Positions 1-12,453 of a stretch of 64,000 nt of DNA are shown here, piece by piece (position 1 is the first letter of the stretch; each line of letters opens with the position of its first letter). The notes beneath the pieces were generated by a model. That model was not told where the DNA came from, searched no databases, and saw nothing but the letters and a program-made list of their open reading frames with translations. Location of the stretch: NCBI GenBank assembly GCA_003971905.1, contig RSEE01000002.1:620001-684000 (forward strand). The letters run 5' to 3'. The position numbers were made by a program, and so were the translations under genes. The stretch is from Moniliella sp. 'wahieum' (Eukaryota; Basidiomycota; Moniliellomycetes; Moniliellales; Moniliellaceae).

Positions 1-3000
1 AGAATACCGAAAGTGATGGTCACTGTAAGTTCGACTGGGATACTATATGGTAGTGTTGAGAGCTGTGTTATGGGGAGAGGGACGTACTGGCACATCCGAA
101 CGGAGCTAGAGACGCGGTGGGGGGCCTCCCAATCTTGAGATGTCGGATCGCATGGCAATGTTGTGTGTGTGCCGGAATGGGCAGGATAGTAGCACGCCTA
201 TCGTGGTCCGTGGTCCTGAAGGGTTGTGGCCTGACGGTTGACGCAGGCAAAGGTAGGGTAGGACAGGTCCTATCACACTAATACAACCCGTCTCTTGTAG
301 AATCACCGCAGGATCCGGACAGAGGGAACTAAAAGGAAGGTGGATATCGACGGCACGTGATGCCCGCGGTCGAAGGGATACTGGAAGACCGAGATGTGGG
401 GTCACTGGAAGCAGGTCCGTAGGACTGCTGTGGTGAACTAGGAGGAAGGCAGGAGTTGCCTGCAGTGGTGGGTCAAGTATGGAATTGCAAAGGATGACAG
501 GTATTACATATGATGAAGGATGAAAGGAAGAGACAAAATGTAGACGAGGAAGAAGACGAAATGACCCGTTAGAGAGAAAAAACATGGATCAAAGGTCATA
601 TATCCGACGTACCGGCAGGTTCTATAAGGAATAGACAACACAACGAAGAAAGTGGAAAGGAATGGAGATCAGTGGGCCTCAGAAAGGCAGTAAGGAAAAC
701 GTCCCCACTCAGCCAGAAACGGGAACACAGCCAAAACCAGAAAGTCCCAAAGTATATATGTAAAGGCCAGGTTCTCCACCCTCAGCGTGCCTCAGCCAGA
801 AACGGAAAAGGTAGCGGGAGAGGGGGAAAATCTCACATCTCATAACGAGAACGAGGCGCACACAGATCAGGAAACTGATGTCCAGATCCTGAGGCTCAAC
901 TTGGAGCTCACTTGCGTCCAAGACCAACGACCAAATAATGATTGATGTATTAGGGTGAAGTCACAGGGGGATTCAGAAGCTCACGCACGGACCACCTCAG
1001 CCGCAACAAAAAATGACTTGCCGCTGGATCCTAGTATAGTAGTTCATAAATCGATGGGAACATGCTCCGTTTGGACACAACAAGGAGCACACGGGTTGCT
1101 CAAGGTTCAGGCAAGCCAACCTAGCCTTGACGTAGGCCTAACCTAGGCAAGGGAGACAGGGGGAGAGGATTGGCTCGGCTGGGCCCGGCCACCCCGCCGT
1201 CGCCCGTAAGAGGAACCACAGCCTCGGGAGAGGGTTATACTGTCGATAAAGTCTTTTTCCCAAACGCCATCCGAGTCTCAAAACCCACATCTCTCGTCCA
1301 TTACTTACATCCGGTGCACTCATCTATTGAACCCCAGATCTTCGTGGACTTCCGGTGCACTGGAAGGATGGTTTGGGCCCTCCTGTCGACGGGTGTGTGG
1401 AGGTCGTCGGTGACATGTGACATGTTGGCGGACTACCAACAAAACAGGTATCCGCAAAAGTCCCCATATCATCCCAAGCTGTCTTGAACGTCCTGAGCGA
1501 ATTGAACGTTGAACGTAAGAGGCCCTGCAACTTTCATGGGGAGCGATGCGTAACTTGGTTGGCGTAATTGACACGCTGGATGGGGAGGGAAATGGAGGGG
1601 TGCAACCCAATCAACGTAATCAACACATTGAAGGAGGATCGGGGGGTGCTTTTCACACTGCCCGCTTCTTGTTGTCACGTATCACGTCACACGACACGCA
1701 TCATGCATCATGCATGTCATGCGTCACGGTGTTCTTTCAAATTTCAGTTGACTCTTCCCCCCGCTCTTTCCCCCTCTCTTCCCCTCTTTTTTCCTTCTTT
1801 CTTGCAGCGCATCTTGGAAACAGAAGCCCAGAAGCAACTGTCGGGGAATTGCAAGAACGAGACGATAGGGCCTGATCTGATGCCTGCATATAGGGAGCGG
1901 CCAACACATGAAGGCGAAGCAGCTGGCTCCAAAAGGCAATACAAATCGAGTTTGAAATTGAAAAGGGGGCGGCCCAATGCGCCAACGCGGGGAATTATAG
2001 TCGGCACAACAGGAAAGAAGAACTCACCGAATGCAGAGCGGCCACCTGGGGCGACTGGCGCCGAGGCGCCATGCTGTTCCTGGTGTGTGACACGTGAGGG
2101 ATAGTCGATAGCATCGAGCATCGAGCATCGATACCTAGAGCAGGGAGTGAAGCCTGAAGCTAGTGAGCGCAGTGGGCGCTCGGGCTAAGCGAGATCCGAG
2201 CTTTAGCGTCTTGGCTGTGCAGTCTCTGCCGCCGCTGCCGCAAGCTACGCCCCCACGCGGCAAAGGGAGCAGCGACATGCCCCCTCAGCCTGAGGCTCAG
2301 GGCTGAGGCTCAGCGCTCCGCCTCCGCGCCAGAGCACAGCCCGCGGCGGCCACGGCCATGACAACACACCCGCAGGGAGTGTCGAAGGACGCTGGGGCGA
2401 TGTTCCTATGCAGCGGCGGGCCAGACCGGACAGAGTGGCCGAACCTTCGGGGGGCGGCCGCGGGGGCGCCGCGATCCGAGCTGGGGCCTGCTGGGGGCGG
2501 CTGGGCGCTGGGCGCTGGGGGCTGGCGAACGGTGGTGGGTGTGATGGACGTGGAAGGGGGCGAGCAGGGGGAGTAGGGTTGCCGCGGTGTGCCCCCCGCT
2601 TTCCGAGGGGCGGCATGGGCGGCAGGGTGGGCGGTGGAGCACGGTGGCCAGGCACGGGGGCAGTGGGCGCTGGATGGCCACTTTAAACGGCTTGGCCTCT
2701 GCGGATTCGTCGGCGGCGGCCTGGGCAGGCACAGACATGCTCCTCAGTGGGGTCTTCCTTAGCGTCAGCACGAGTATACTCGCTCCCAACATCCCTCCCG
2801 CATCACCCGCTGATCAACACCAGCATCCACCGCCATTCCACATCCATCTCTTTCCCTCCTCCCTCCGCCCTCCGCCCTCCGCCCTCTCCATCCACCCACA
2901 TCCAGCCAGCCCAGCCGCCACAGCCCGCCCCAAAAGCACCCCCTCCCTCGCCCCCGCATCCCCCCACCCATCCCATGTCCGTCGCTGCTCTGCCCATGCG

Positions 3001-3328
3001 CGCCCACCATTCCAGCCCCGCACCCTCTGCCCCCCCCGCACCGCTCCGCCATCGACGACACCCCTGTCCCTGCCCTCGGCCAGCAGGCCCTATGTGCGCC
3101 GCAAGCCTTCGCCGCTGCCCCCTAGCACCTCCCTTCCATCCTTCCCCCTGCGTCCACGTCTCGACCACCCTTGTCCACCTCCGCTGCTACAACACCCACG
3201 TCCGCCGTGCCACCGACTTTGGGCCCTCGTCCCACGCTGCCAGCACCATCGGCTCCTTCTCCACCATCGACACCGCCACTCAGCACTCGCTCTCTGGCAC
3301 ACGCCCCCCGCCTGCCTCGGATCCGGCC
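1..3328. other. Intergenic region and 5' leader, no convincing gene
   Basis: I see no open frame here with protein-like composition; the frames present are short or are proline/serine/arginine translations of biased DNA. The stretch holds a direct pair of TTGAACGT-like words at about 1502-1516, a GTGACATGTGACATG word at 1410-1424, a G-rich block around 2340-2680, and a long C/T-rich tract from about 2790 to 3320. That last tract is probably the promoter/leader of the gene starting at 3329. Confidence 0.5.
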
Positions 3329-4893
3329 ATGGCCGACCAAGCTGCCCAACCCCGCCGCGGTGTCTTCCACCGCAAGTTCAATGCCTCCACCGACAACATC
3401 TCCGTCTCCTCCCGCCTCTCCATCTCCTCCACTGTGTCCAATGCAAGTGTCATGATCCGCCGCGGCGCCAATTCGATCGGTGCTGGTGTCTCTCGGGGGC
3501 GGACGAAGATTTCTCGTGCGAGCAAGCACTCCATCATGGGCATCTCCAACATCTTCTCCAAGGACAGGAAGAAAGAAGATACGGATCTTTCCCCCCTTGC
3601 CCCTCTTTCTACCTCCGCCATGCAACCGGCCCCAACTTTGCCCCCAACCCTCGTCTCACCCCCCGGGGAAACGTCCCGTGCATCCAGTGCCGGCGTCTCA
3701 GTGTCCCTCATGACGATTGAGTCAGATGCGGCTGCGGCTACACGGCAGGGCCTTACACCTGCTGCGTTTTATGTCCGGCAAATGCAGGAAGCGGAACAAG
3801 CTCGCACGCACCTCCTCCCACTCTCCACCTCGGGCTCGGACCATGGTACGGGCCAACTCGGACGAGGGGACGCCACGGTGCAGCGGGAAACCCAGCATCT
3901 CCCATCGCAGACGGCCAACACGCCGCGATTCTCTGCCGACGCGTTGGCAGAAGAAAAGACATTCACATTCCCGCCCCAGCGTCTGGGCCAACACAGAGTG
4001 AGAGTGCAAACCAGCTTTCTGCCTTGGAAGGTGGTCCGCAACGTTCTGCCTCTACTCGCAGTTCTAAAGAGACTTCAGACGCGTTGTTCCGTCATGCAGC
4101 GGACCTGCAGGCGGATGCTGCTCCCTCGGCCGTCTTGGCGCGCGACGAACGACGACGTTCGAGCGAAGTGCGGGACGACCGCACCGCTTCTTCCTTTATG
4201 ATGTTGGAACCTCCCGGGTCCCGGAGCTGCCGCCACTAGATTTGTCCGCGGATCCACTTATGGATCCCAATATGGAAGTGTAACGCCTCCTCCAGCTAAG
4301 GGGGTTCCTTACCGCCTCGCCACCATGCCGGTGGCTCCGTTGTTTCCGTGGCGAGTCTGCGTCTTGGAACGGACTCTTCCGCGCCCTCGGTCACCTACGA
4401 CACCGACTCGCTCCGGCAATGGGCGGAGGGGATGGAGCGCGGTCGTGCTTCAGCAGCCAGGGCGGCTCCACCACGTAGCATCCTCAAGAAACGCCAACAC
4501 GACCTTAGCTTCCCTCCTACTCCTGAAGGTTCCGCTCCACCTTCCTTGCCCTCTACCCGCCGCACGTCTCGCTCCCTCTGCACATGGCCCCCCTGGAACC
4601 TGCTCCTACTGCTCCTACTTCCGGGAACTTCCCCAGTTCTGCAGCACTTGCCTCAGCTGCCTCGGTGGGGTTATCCTCCACGTCCAGCCTGGCCGGAGGG
4701 CGACGGATCGTATTCGCCCCTCGGGCAGATGCATTCTACCTGGCTGCCAACATGTACGATCGCCGAGGCGAACTGACCACGGCCAATCGTCTTACCCCCA
4801 TCTTGGCCCAGCAGATCAAGAAGAGTTGAACGCGTACAAGATGGAGGAGATGCCGGTGGCTCCCTCGTCGCGGATTTACCCAATTTTTTGTCT
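3329..4893 (+). CDS. Bni4-like protein with C-terminal PP1-docking region (frameshifted)
   Basis: Start chosen at 3329 (gccATGGcc), following a pyrimidine-rich leader. The N-terminal part has a Ser-rich block (about 3380-3560) containing ASTDNISVSSRLSISS and SIMGISNIFSKD, a type I recall from basidiomycete proteins of unknown role. A PRSILKKR motif lies near 4475-4500. The C-terminus carries RIVF, fitting an RVxF protein-phosphatase-1 docking site, followed by YDRRGELTTANRLTP, LAQQIK and ELNAYKMEEM. This tail resembles the conserved end of fungal bud-neck PP1 adaptors such as Bni4, so a role in targeting PP1 to division or growth sites is inferred. The frame breaks several times. Near 4820 one G is missing between QQIK and EELNAYK; near 4880 one A is missing, after which the tail would read IYTQFFV and stop at 4893. 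The gene is a sound call; the Bni4 assignment is moderate. Confidence 0.6.
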
Positions 4894-5606
4894 AGCTTCA
4901 TGCAGCTCTCCCTGAAGCGTGGAGGGGGAGGGATACGGACGACTAGTAGGTTTCTCTAAGGGTACCTGGAGGGCCCGGTGGGGTCCGTGGGTTGTTCCCA
5001 AGGGACAGGATTTGCTGGCGTGCTTGACGCTGTCCTCCCTCCCCCCCTGCTTTGTGCACGCCGGTGACGATGCGACGATCTTTCTTTTCCCCCTTTGCTT
5101 GCATACATTTGGTTGTTGGTGAGGGTCTTCCTCACGGTTGCATTTCCCTGGTTCTTTTGCTCTTGCTCTTGCTCTTGCTCTTCCCCTTCCCCTTGACTAT
5201 ACATACACTCCTACAGGGCCCGGTCACTGGACAGCTATCAATATCCATTCCAGCGTCAAACAAGCTAAAACGATGAGGAGCTCGGCTGGCGTAGACCTGG
5301 TTGACCGCATATGGTTCTACAGTACTGATCGCGGGGGAGGCTGGCAACGGAGGGGTTGTGCGTGTCGTGGAGAGAGACGATTATCCTGCGTGGATTCTTC
5401 GAGGGGCGACACCTTGTAGCCTGAGGCATGAAAGTTGAAACGCGTCCGCGATCATTTTAACCTTTCACATTTGATTGCCAAAGCCCTGGTGTCCCACGTC
5501 TCTGTCCCGTATCGGTAGCGGCGGCGATTAGCGGAACCCTAGATTCCGCCCGCCTTGGGCGATCGGCGGCCAGTTTTTGGCTTGAAGCTAGACAGCGTAA
5601 CGCGTA
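4894..5606. other. Intergenic region with short hexamer repeat
   Basis: No gene seen. A CTCTTG/CTCTTC run lies at about 5156-5192. The 3' part is presumably the promoter of the zinc-knuckle gene that follows. Confidence 0.5.
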
Positions 5607-7535
5607 ATGGGAACCACGAGCCAACCTACCACCGGACGCGCGCGGCTATGGCCGCTTTTCGCCCTCGCCCTCGCCCTCGTCTGAGCCCGATGACGCACTC
5701 TTCCACATCGACGACTCCCAGGCGCAAGGATTCATCCTTGACACAGACGGCGATCAGCTGTTCACGGCCGATTCCGATCTACCCCCCCCTCCCGACCTCT
5801 CGTTTCTGCAGCACGACACGGACGCTGTGGCGGAACCCTCTGGCGTGCCGCACGGTCTCCTGCTCCCGGAGAACGCACGGGTGACCAAGGGGGACGAGAC
5901 GGTGGTGCAGGACGAAGAAGGGGAGCGGTACTACGACTCGGACGAAGGGTCGGGAGAAAAAGAGAAACAATGCGCGTTACGCTGTGCGTCGTGTGGCGAG
6001 GAAGGACACTTGATGAAACAGTGTCCGCACAAACGGTGCTTGACGTGTGGTGCAGTCGACCTGCACACTACACGCGACTGCCCCGTGGGCATTGTGTGTC
6101 ATAAATGCGGCTGACCGGACACCGAATTCGCGACTGCACCTATCGTGGACCAAGGAGGAACTTGTGTTCTCGCTGCCACTCGCTTTACCACACAGCTACC
6201 GCCTGCCCAAGCTTGTGGCGCATCTACGCCTACTTGGACGACGACGAGTACGAACAAGAACGACAAACGCTCTTTCGCCAAGAGCAACAAGGGCGAGATC
6301 TCTCCCCTGTCTCGCACCTCGAACCAGAACCAGAATCAGAACCAAAGCCAAACCCTGATCCCGAGCCTGAGCCCCAACCCCCTCCCGACTGGGACCCAGC
6401 CACGAGGTGGTGCTCCAACTGTGCCGCACGAGGTAACCACTGGGGCGACGATTGTCCGAGCCACGCCGGGTGGCAGTAGGGGATCGAATATGGAGTGAAG
6501 CGATCAGTCGCACCGGTCCATTTGCCACTCATCTCCCACCGGCGCCGCCGCTCGCCACCTCGATCTACCAAGACGAACCGACGGGTCCGCGGGACGTGGA
6601 CAGCGTGATGAACGAGTACTTTGCACGGAAACGTATGCGACCTACTGGGCCACCTGATGCACCGTCCCCACCTAGCCTGTTGGACCGGTTGGGACGAAGA
6701 CCGAACGAGCGTAGGGACCGGACTGCCTACCCGGCCACGGGATCGCGCGATCGCGATCGCGCGGCGGGAGATAGGAGACGGTCGCGCTGGGGCCAGTCGG
6801 ACCTCGGGCGCCGAATGGACTGGGATGCGGCTCGCCCCGCGGCTGCGTCTCGAGCACGGGACCGCGACCCTAGAACGTACGCAAGAGGGAGGAAGATTGG
6901 TTCGAGCGACGGGCACGTATGCGTCGGGATCCTCACCCACGCGACCGGGACCGGGACAGGGACAGGGATCGGGACGTTGGCAACGCTCCTACCGCGCCTA
7001 GATCGTACCAGTCTTCCCCCCGCAACCGCAATCGCAATCGCAATCGCAATCGCAGGCGGGGGAGACGAGGGATGTGTCCCGATCAAAAGGTACGAGCGTG
7101 CCTGGTTCTCAACCTACCGATCCGTCCCTTGGCAAGCCCACGTCTCGGGCCAAGACGGATAGGCCAGCGCGTGCACCCGAGTTTGGTAAGAATGAGCAGT
7201 TTGCGTTCACGTTTGGTCGCGAGCCGGTGCAGACCGACCGGAACACAAGCAAGAGTACGAGTACGAGTACGAGTACGAGTACCAATGCGTCCGGGAGGAG
7301 TATACCGCTTGGCTCTGATTGTGGGGCGGAGAGCTCGAGAGCACGCCTGAGCGGCGAAAAGAGCGCACGCGCACCAACCACGCCCTCCAGGCCGATACGG
7401 GGGGGCGGCAAGGCTACCACTCCAGCTACGGCTGCTGCGACTTCATCCAGGAAGAAGGTGTCGAAGGCGAGTCAGGCCAAGGCGATCCCACCAAGCCCAC
7501 TGGAGAGGGAAAGAAAGCGTCCCATGCGCCTCTGA
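5607..7535 (+). CDS. AIR1: Air1/Air2-like zinc-knuckle protein of the TRAMP complex (frameshifted)
   Basis: Air1/Air2 proteins are the RNA-binding subunits of the nuclear TRAMP polyadenylation complex, which hands RNAs to the exosome. Five CCHC knuckles follow one another between about 5983 and 6460: CASCGEEGHLMKQC, CLTCGAVDLHTTRDC, CHKCGLTGHRIRDC, CSRCHSLYHTATAC and CSNCAARGNHWGDDC. Five knuckles is the Air family number. An acidic N-terminal region (about 5690-5960) precedes them. An Arg/Asp/Pro-rich tail follows, with VDSVMNEYFARKRMRPT near 6600-6645 and a Ser/Thr repeat from AGTACG repeats at about 7253-7283. One C is missing at about 6112-6114, splitting knuckle 3 between CHKCG and LTGHRIRDC; further shifts occur after knuckle 5 and in the tail. 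The start is uncertain: the ATG at 5607 needs one shift before the acidic region. The stop at 7535 follows a basic KRPMRL end. Function is by family only. Confidence 0.85.
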
Positions 7536-7791
7536 CACACGCCTCAGTACCACGGTAGTCTGCTAGACTAGCGCTTGCATTGCATCGCATTGTATTCACA
7601 TTCGCATTCCTCCGTGCTTCATGCATGACATCTGTGACGCCTCGGGGGCAAGGTCCCGCTAGCTAACGTTTTTTTGCTCGAGGTGGGGCGATAGATCTGC
7701 GCGGCGGGGAGGGGGGAGCAGGTGTGGACGGCAGGACGTGCGCTGCGGGGCACATTTCCATTCGAGCGGATGAATTGACAGTTGACGCGTT

Positions 7792-8127
7792 TCAGTACTC
7801 AATACTCAATGGCGCGATGTCTAACCCGAGCTTCCAGAGCCCGTCGGCACCCTTGTAAATCTCGCGTGGGCGCAGCTCGACCTTCCAGACGGCTTTCGGC
7901 TTGCCGGCCTGCTCTAGCCGCTGCCGGCAGACTTCTCCGTTAACAATACATGGAACATGTAACTCCTGAACCATCATCGATGCATCATCGAAGCTCTCTG
8001 TGCTCCTGAAGACCAGTCCATCTCCATGGCCTGTCGGCACACCACTAGCTAGACCCGTGACATGTGACAGGAGCTGCCACTTGCCCTCATCGACCTCATC
8101 GATCATCTCTCGCTGGCGAAAAGACAA
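7792..8127 (-). CDS. Small hypothetical protein, 111 aa
   Basis: An uninterrupted frame of 111 codons on the minus strand starts at 8127 with MSFRQREMIDEVDEGKWQLL and ends with a stop at 7792. The composition is protein-like: mixed hydrophobic and charged, with KAVWKVELRPREIYKG near the C-terminus and no low-complexity bias. I recognise no family, signal peptide or membrane segment. It could be the last exon of a longer gene, because 8128-8300 is AT-richer and could hold an intron. It lies tail-to-tail with the zinc-knuckle gene ending at 7535. Confidence 0.35.
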   Translation of the reverse strand: MSFRQREMIDEVDEGKWQLLSHVTGLASGVPTGHGDGLVFRSTESFDDASMMVQELHVPCIVNGEVCRQRLEQAGKPKAVWKVELRPREIYKGADGLWKLGLDIAPLSIEY

Positions 8128-9134
8128 GGGCTTATTAGCGCATCTATTGTTTTTGTGGATGGCCTGTTAAGCTTTACGATCTAAGAGACCGAAGAAAAGG
8201 CCTAAAGGCAAAAAGGAAAAACAATCGCGAACGATCGATGAGGGGGGAGCTGTGGAACAGCGTTTGTTGCAACCACGAAAAGTGCAAAACGGGCATGACG
8301 GTCTAATAGTTGTGAAAAAGCCTACATGGAGGGACTGGCGGGGAACAAGTCGATAGGAGAAGCTGTGCTGTAAGACACGCCATAGGCTTCGGACGGTGCG
8401 CGTTGAGGACGTTGAAGGTACGTTGGAAGCTTGACGCTTCGTTTGAGCTTTGCGAGGCCAACGTTGGCTTTGCCAAGACCGAAAGAAGCAGAGAGGGGGG
8501 CGGAAGGGTGCCAGAGGGTGCTGGTGGTGATCGGTGATCGGGGACGGCGTTTTTGCGTGTTGGACTTGGGTTGAGCGAGCGGGGAGGCTCTGTGGCGCGG
8601 GCAGCAGGGCGCATCGCTCGGCTGAGCCAAGAAGGCGGTGGGGGGTGCAGTCTGGCCTGTGCGAGCGCCCCCATCGATCCCATCGGCCATGGCGGCTGCC
8701 GCGGAGCGCATGTGGGACATATACTCAGTACGCACTCCGACGGAGGACTCCAGCACGCAGGCCGAGGGAGCAACACGCCAAGAAAACAGACCCCCCAGGG
8801 GGCGAGTGTGCTTTGACAGGGCCGGAGCTGCGCTGTGCGGCGTGTGCGCTCGGGTGCCCCCAGTGCGCGCGTGCGCTCGGCGGCAGTGCACGGCAGCAGC
8901 GCACGGCGGCAGTGTGGGCTCGCGGCCCTGGCTGGCCGGGCGACGGCTGGGATAGGAGGACAGACGCAGGCACCACGCCGCACCACTTGGCAGCTGCTCA
9001 CCTGCCTGCACCACCGCACGACCATAAATTAAAAGCCACACCAGCGCCACCGCACTCCACGTCCCGCCAGCACGCCGCTTCGCCTTGCCGCGCCGCGCCT
9101 CCCCACCGCCACCGGCGTCCACACGCGCCACTCG
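8128..9134. other. Intergenic GC-rich region
   Basis: Several long frames exist on both strands from about 8300 to 9130, but all are Arg/Ala/Pro/Ser-rich translations of GC-rich DNA without recognisable motifs. Probably promoter and leader of the gene starting at 9135. Confidence 0.4.
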
Positions 9135-10982
9135 ATGGCTGCCACCCCGCCTCCCCCGCCTCCCTCCCCCTCAGCGACGACGAGTCCCCCCCCGTCACCA
9201 CCGAGACCACCGTGCCTCCCCCCGCGTGCAGCCCTGCTCCTCCCCCTCCCCCCCGCTGTTCCAGCCAAAGCGCACCACGCAGCGGCCCATACACTTGTCC
9301 GCCCTGTGGATCCTGCGCAACCCGCTCCATGTCAGCCGTTCTCTCCCCGTCTCCTTTACCGAAACCGACGAGCGCGGGCAGGTACGCACGCGCATCCGAG
9401 CCGTCACCTGTGAGCCTGATCCCGAGACGGCACTGCGGAGGGAACAAGCGCAGGAGCGTGCTAGTCAACGTGCGCGTGCCTGGGCCAAAACCGAAGCGCG
9501 CCAACGCGAACGGGAAGCGCATCGTCTCTGGGGCATGGGCAAGGTGGCCATGCTGCTAGGCATGGCCGATATTAACTTTAATGCGCAGATGGCCATTCTC
9601 GGTGGCTGGGGGACCGGCAGTGGTTCGACGACCTACATTCCCTCGTTGCAGAAGAAGCGCGAGGCGGAGCGGCAAGTGCGCAAGACGCTCGTGGCGGAAC
9701 GTAGGCAGGTCGCCCTCCACCATGCACGCATTTCTTCCCCTTCCTCTTCGGCCAAGCACAGTTGGTTTGGACGCAGGCACCGTCCGCTGAGCCAAGAGGA
9801 CCAATTGGAAGAAGAGACGGAGGAGAACGATGGGTGGCTCAATGCGGAAGAATTGGCTGCGATCAATACCATCATCAACACGCCATTCAATGGCTGCGGC
9901 CCAAGCCTTGTCCGATGGACTTGTCCCGCCTCGTCCCCGTTCGGGTCAGAGCAGTTCCTTCTCTGCGTCCACTGGCTCGTCTGCCAGGATCCATTTTGCC
10001 CGATGCCTGTGCCGTGGGTGGAGGAGGAAAGGGGATACTTCAGTTCGGTGTTTTGGACGTGGCTTGGGGAACGAGAAGAGGGTGCGGATGTTCCCTCGTC
10101 AGCATCCCAGACGTCGTTGGAGGCGCCAGAGGACAGCCAGGTCTTTGACCACTCCGATTCTCAGTCGGTGCAGGAACCCGATCGAGTGCAGTACAATCGC
10201 CTGACCGCTTGGTACGTTTTGTTATGCGTTTCGGTTTCACTTTTCTCTCTCTCTCGTCCGCGCGTCTGGCCTGCCTCCTGTTCCCGTTTTCTCCCCGGCT
10301 ATTAACACCTTTTATGTCTTTGACCAGGCGCATCAAGCGCTCTACCAGGTTCCGTCGCTACCATTCCGACACCTCGATGCTCTCCCCTAATTTGTTCAAG
10401 CTGCGTCGGACACCAACAATGGGCGCAGTAGAGACGCTGCGCGAGTCGGCAGCTAAGGCCGCTTCCAAGAAACCTTCTCGCCCTTCTTCCAGTCGAAGTC
10501 TGACCGATGCACCACGTAGACGTGAGCTGGACCCGAGTGAGCGCCAACGGCGTCGTGATTTGTGTTGGCTGCGCGGCCGGGCGGAACGGGGATGGTAACG
10601 TTATTGGATGGAACGCGCATTCCGGCTCGCAAAGTGACTGATTCCGATCCCGTCCCGCCATCTACAGGAGGTGCATGGGGATACGCTCTCTTGGCCAACA
10701 CCGTCCTACAGTCTCGGAGCCTGTGCGCGTGCACTTGCACCGGAAGAGATTATGCGGCGGCACGAAGTGGAGGTGGCTACGCTGGGACGGGAAGTGCTGG
10801 CCCATGTTCATCAGATGCGAGCCAAGCGAATGGCTGGCGACGAACGGCCAGACGAAGAAAAGAAGAAACACACAACAACAACAACAAACGACGATGACGA
10901 TGATGATGACGAGGACGATGATGATGACGATGACGATGATGAAGAGGAAGAAGGATTGCCTGACCCGGATCAGAGGAGTTGA
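9135..10982 (+). CDS. Hypothetical protein with acidic C-terminal tail (frameshifted, one intron)
   Basis: Start proposed at 9135 (cgATGG, MAATPPPPPP); the first part is Pro-rich. A well-formed region from about 9270 to 9900 reads HLSALWILRNPLHVSRSLPV, then a long Arg/Glu/Ala-rich helix (about 9430-9540), then GKVAMLLGMADINFNAQMAI and SGSTTYIPSLQKKREAERQV. An intron at 10212-10327 (116 nt) has a GTACGT donor and a GACCAG acceptor; translation continues as RIKRSTRFRRYHSDTSMLSP. The end (about 10740-10982) is EEIMRRHEVEVATLGREVLA followed by a run of Asp/Glu encoded by GATGAC repeats at 10887-10950, stopping at 10982. Frame changes occur near 9900, 10000, 10070 and 10600-10740. I do not recognise the family. 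The basic/helical body with an acidic tail would suit a nuclear protein, but that is a guess. Confidence 0.55.
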
Positions 10983-11710
10983 CACGCGCTACCACTCGCG
11001 CTGCGGCGCAGGAAGTGTTCCACCACCGCGCGCAAACTCGCATGGGATCGTCCCGTCTCCCTGATCCGTCCGGCCCTTCTACGTCGACTTGACACAGATC
11101 CTCCATCCGATTTCATCCCATTCATCCATCCACTCGATTTCATCCCTCTTACCCAAAACCCAACCCATCCGAGTTCATCCATCCCATCCCATCCCATCCC
11201 ATCCCCATCCCATCCTCCATTTCTCACATTTTACCACTTCATTTCCCACATGATGTTCTTGTTTTGGCTGTACAATTTCTGGCCTTTTGGGATTGGTTGG
11301 CTCCAGTTACGGAGCCACGTCCTTCTGGCTAATGATGCCTTTGCTTGAAGCTTGATGCCCTTGGCTTGCTACACACCTCCATGCATGGCCCCCTCTCTCC
11401 TTGTCGCATTTCATCTGTATTTGTTTGAATCCAGTTTTTGGTACAACCCTCCGTTTGGCATTGGCCATGCACCTTCTGTTGATCGATCCACAGCTCATTC
11501 CCCATGTTTCCTGCCCAGACGCATCCCCTCTCGATGGACCAAGGACAGACTTGATCTTCGAACGTTTTGGAGAGAGTGCGAGGTTACAGATGCAGAGACC
11601 TGATGAATATACTATAATGACCCACACACTCAGCGTCTTGGCTCTCACATTCGGAGGACTCCAGCTGATCCTCAAGTCCATCTGTGCACGTGAGACGCCC
11701 CGGAATGAAG
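10983..11710. other. Intergenic region with CCATC repeat
   Basis: No gene seen. A pentanucleotide-type repeat (CATCC/CCATC) runs from about 11167 to 11219, just after the acidic-tail gene. The rest is AT-richer and may hold the 3' ends of the two converging genes. Confidence 0.45.
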
Positions 11711-12453
11711 TTACTCAGCTCTCGTTTCGTTCCTCCCCATGACTGGGCCCTTCTCGTAGTTGCGCATCAGTACTTTCTGGCCGTCTTGCTCTATCATGCA
11801 CTTCTTGGTGCGACGTGCTAAATACAGTGCCCATACCTTGACACAGTCCCCAGCTAGGAACGGCCCAGATCCTTGACGTGAGAGATTGTTGTAACACACG
11901 GATCGTGGTCCTTGGCTGGTCAACTGCGGCAGGGGGAGAGCGCCGGGGCACATCAAAAGCTCTTTCTTACACAGATCGTTCGCCTCGAATTGGTTCAGCT
12001 CGATGATCCCGGCCCTTGTCTTCGGTAGACAAATTCCTTCCGGAATGAGCGAGTGTGGATGGGCAGCTTCTCAGCATTCTTCTCGAACTTGTTCATGTCG
12101 CCGGCAACACAAGAGCAGCAGAGTTGCTGGAGACGTTTGAGTCCATATCGCCCATCGCGGCGCGTTCCTACTAGTCGTATACAGAATTGTTGCCCTGGAA
12201 AGCGTGATCCAAATGCCTCTCGAGGTTCGTTTGGATTGGTCGTAACCCCTGGCTGACCCACATTGTTGGCCTGTGCGCACAGATTGGCCAAATGGCTGCG
12301 CCACACGCGCGCGCCTCCTTTAATCTCCTGCTCCTCTGTGGTTGCATCCTGTCTCCTCGCCACCGTCCCTCTCATTGCGCCCGTAGCAACGGTATCCCAT
12401 ATCTGCAGCCAGCACATCGCAGACTGATCTGTGCCACGGCGTAACAGCTCCAT
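11711..12453 (-). CDS. Hypothetical protein (minus strand, at least one frameshift)
   Basis: A minus-strand frame starting at 12453 (MELLRRGTDQSAMCWLQIWD) stays open for 152 codons. After a shift near 12000-12020 it can be continued as ELNQFEANDLCKKELLMCPG, then SVCYNNLSRQGSGPFLAGDC, VKVWALYLARRTKKC and QKVLMRNYEKGPVMG, stopping at 11711. Both parts have protein-like composition and several Cys residues. The start is uncertain because no clear signal peptide is visible. I do not recognise a family. A further open stretch at about 11307-11680 on the same strand has no supportable link. Confidence 0.4.

Noticed and set aside
2587-3720. 377-codon Pro/Ser-rich plus-strand frame
   Set aside because: Covers the pyrimidine-rich leader and runs out of frame over the gene beginning at 3329.
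4800-4900. Programmed -1/+1 ribosomal frameshifting as the cause of frame breaks
   Set aside because: No slippery heptamer or downstream structure recurs, and breaks occur many times per gene in unrelated genes, which fits sequencing loss better.
8322-9131. 269-codon minus-strand frame
   Set aside because: Arg/Ala/Ser-rich translation of GC-rich spacer; the opposite strand shows similar random frames.
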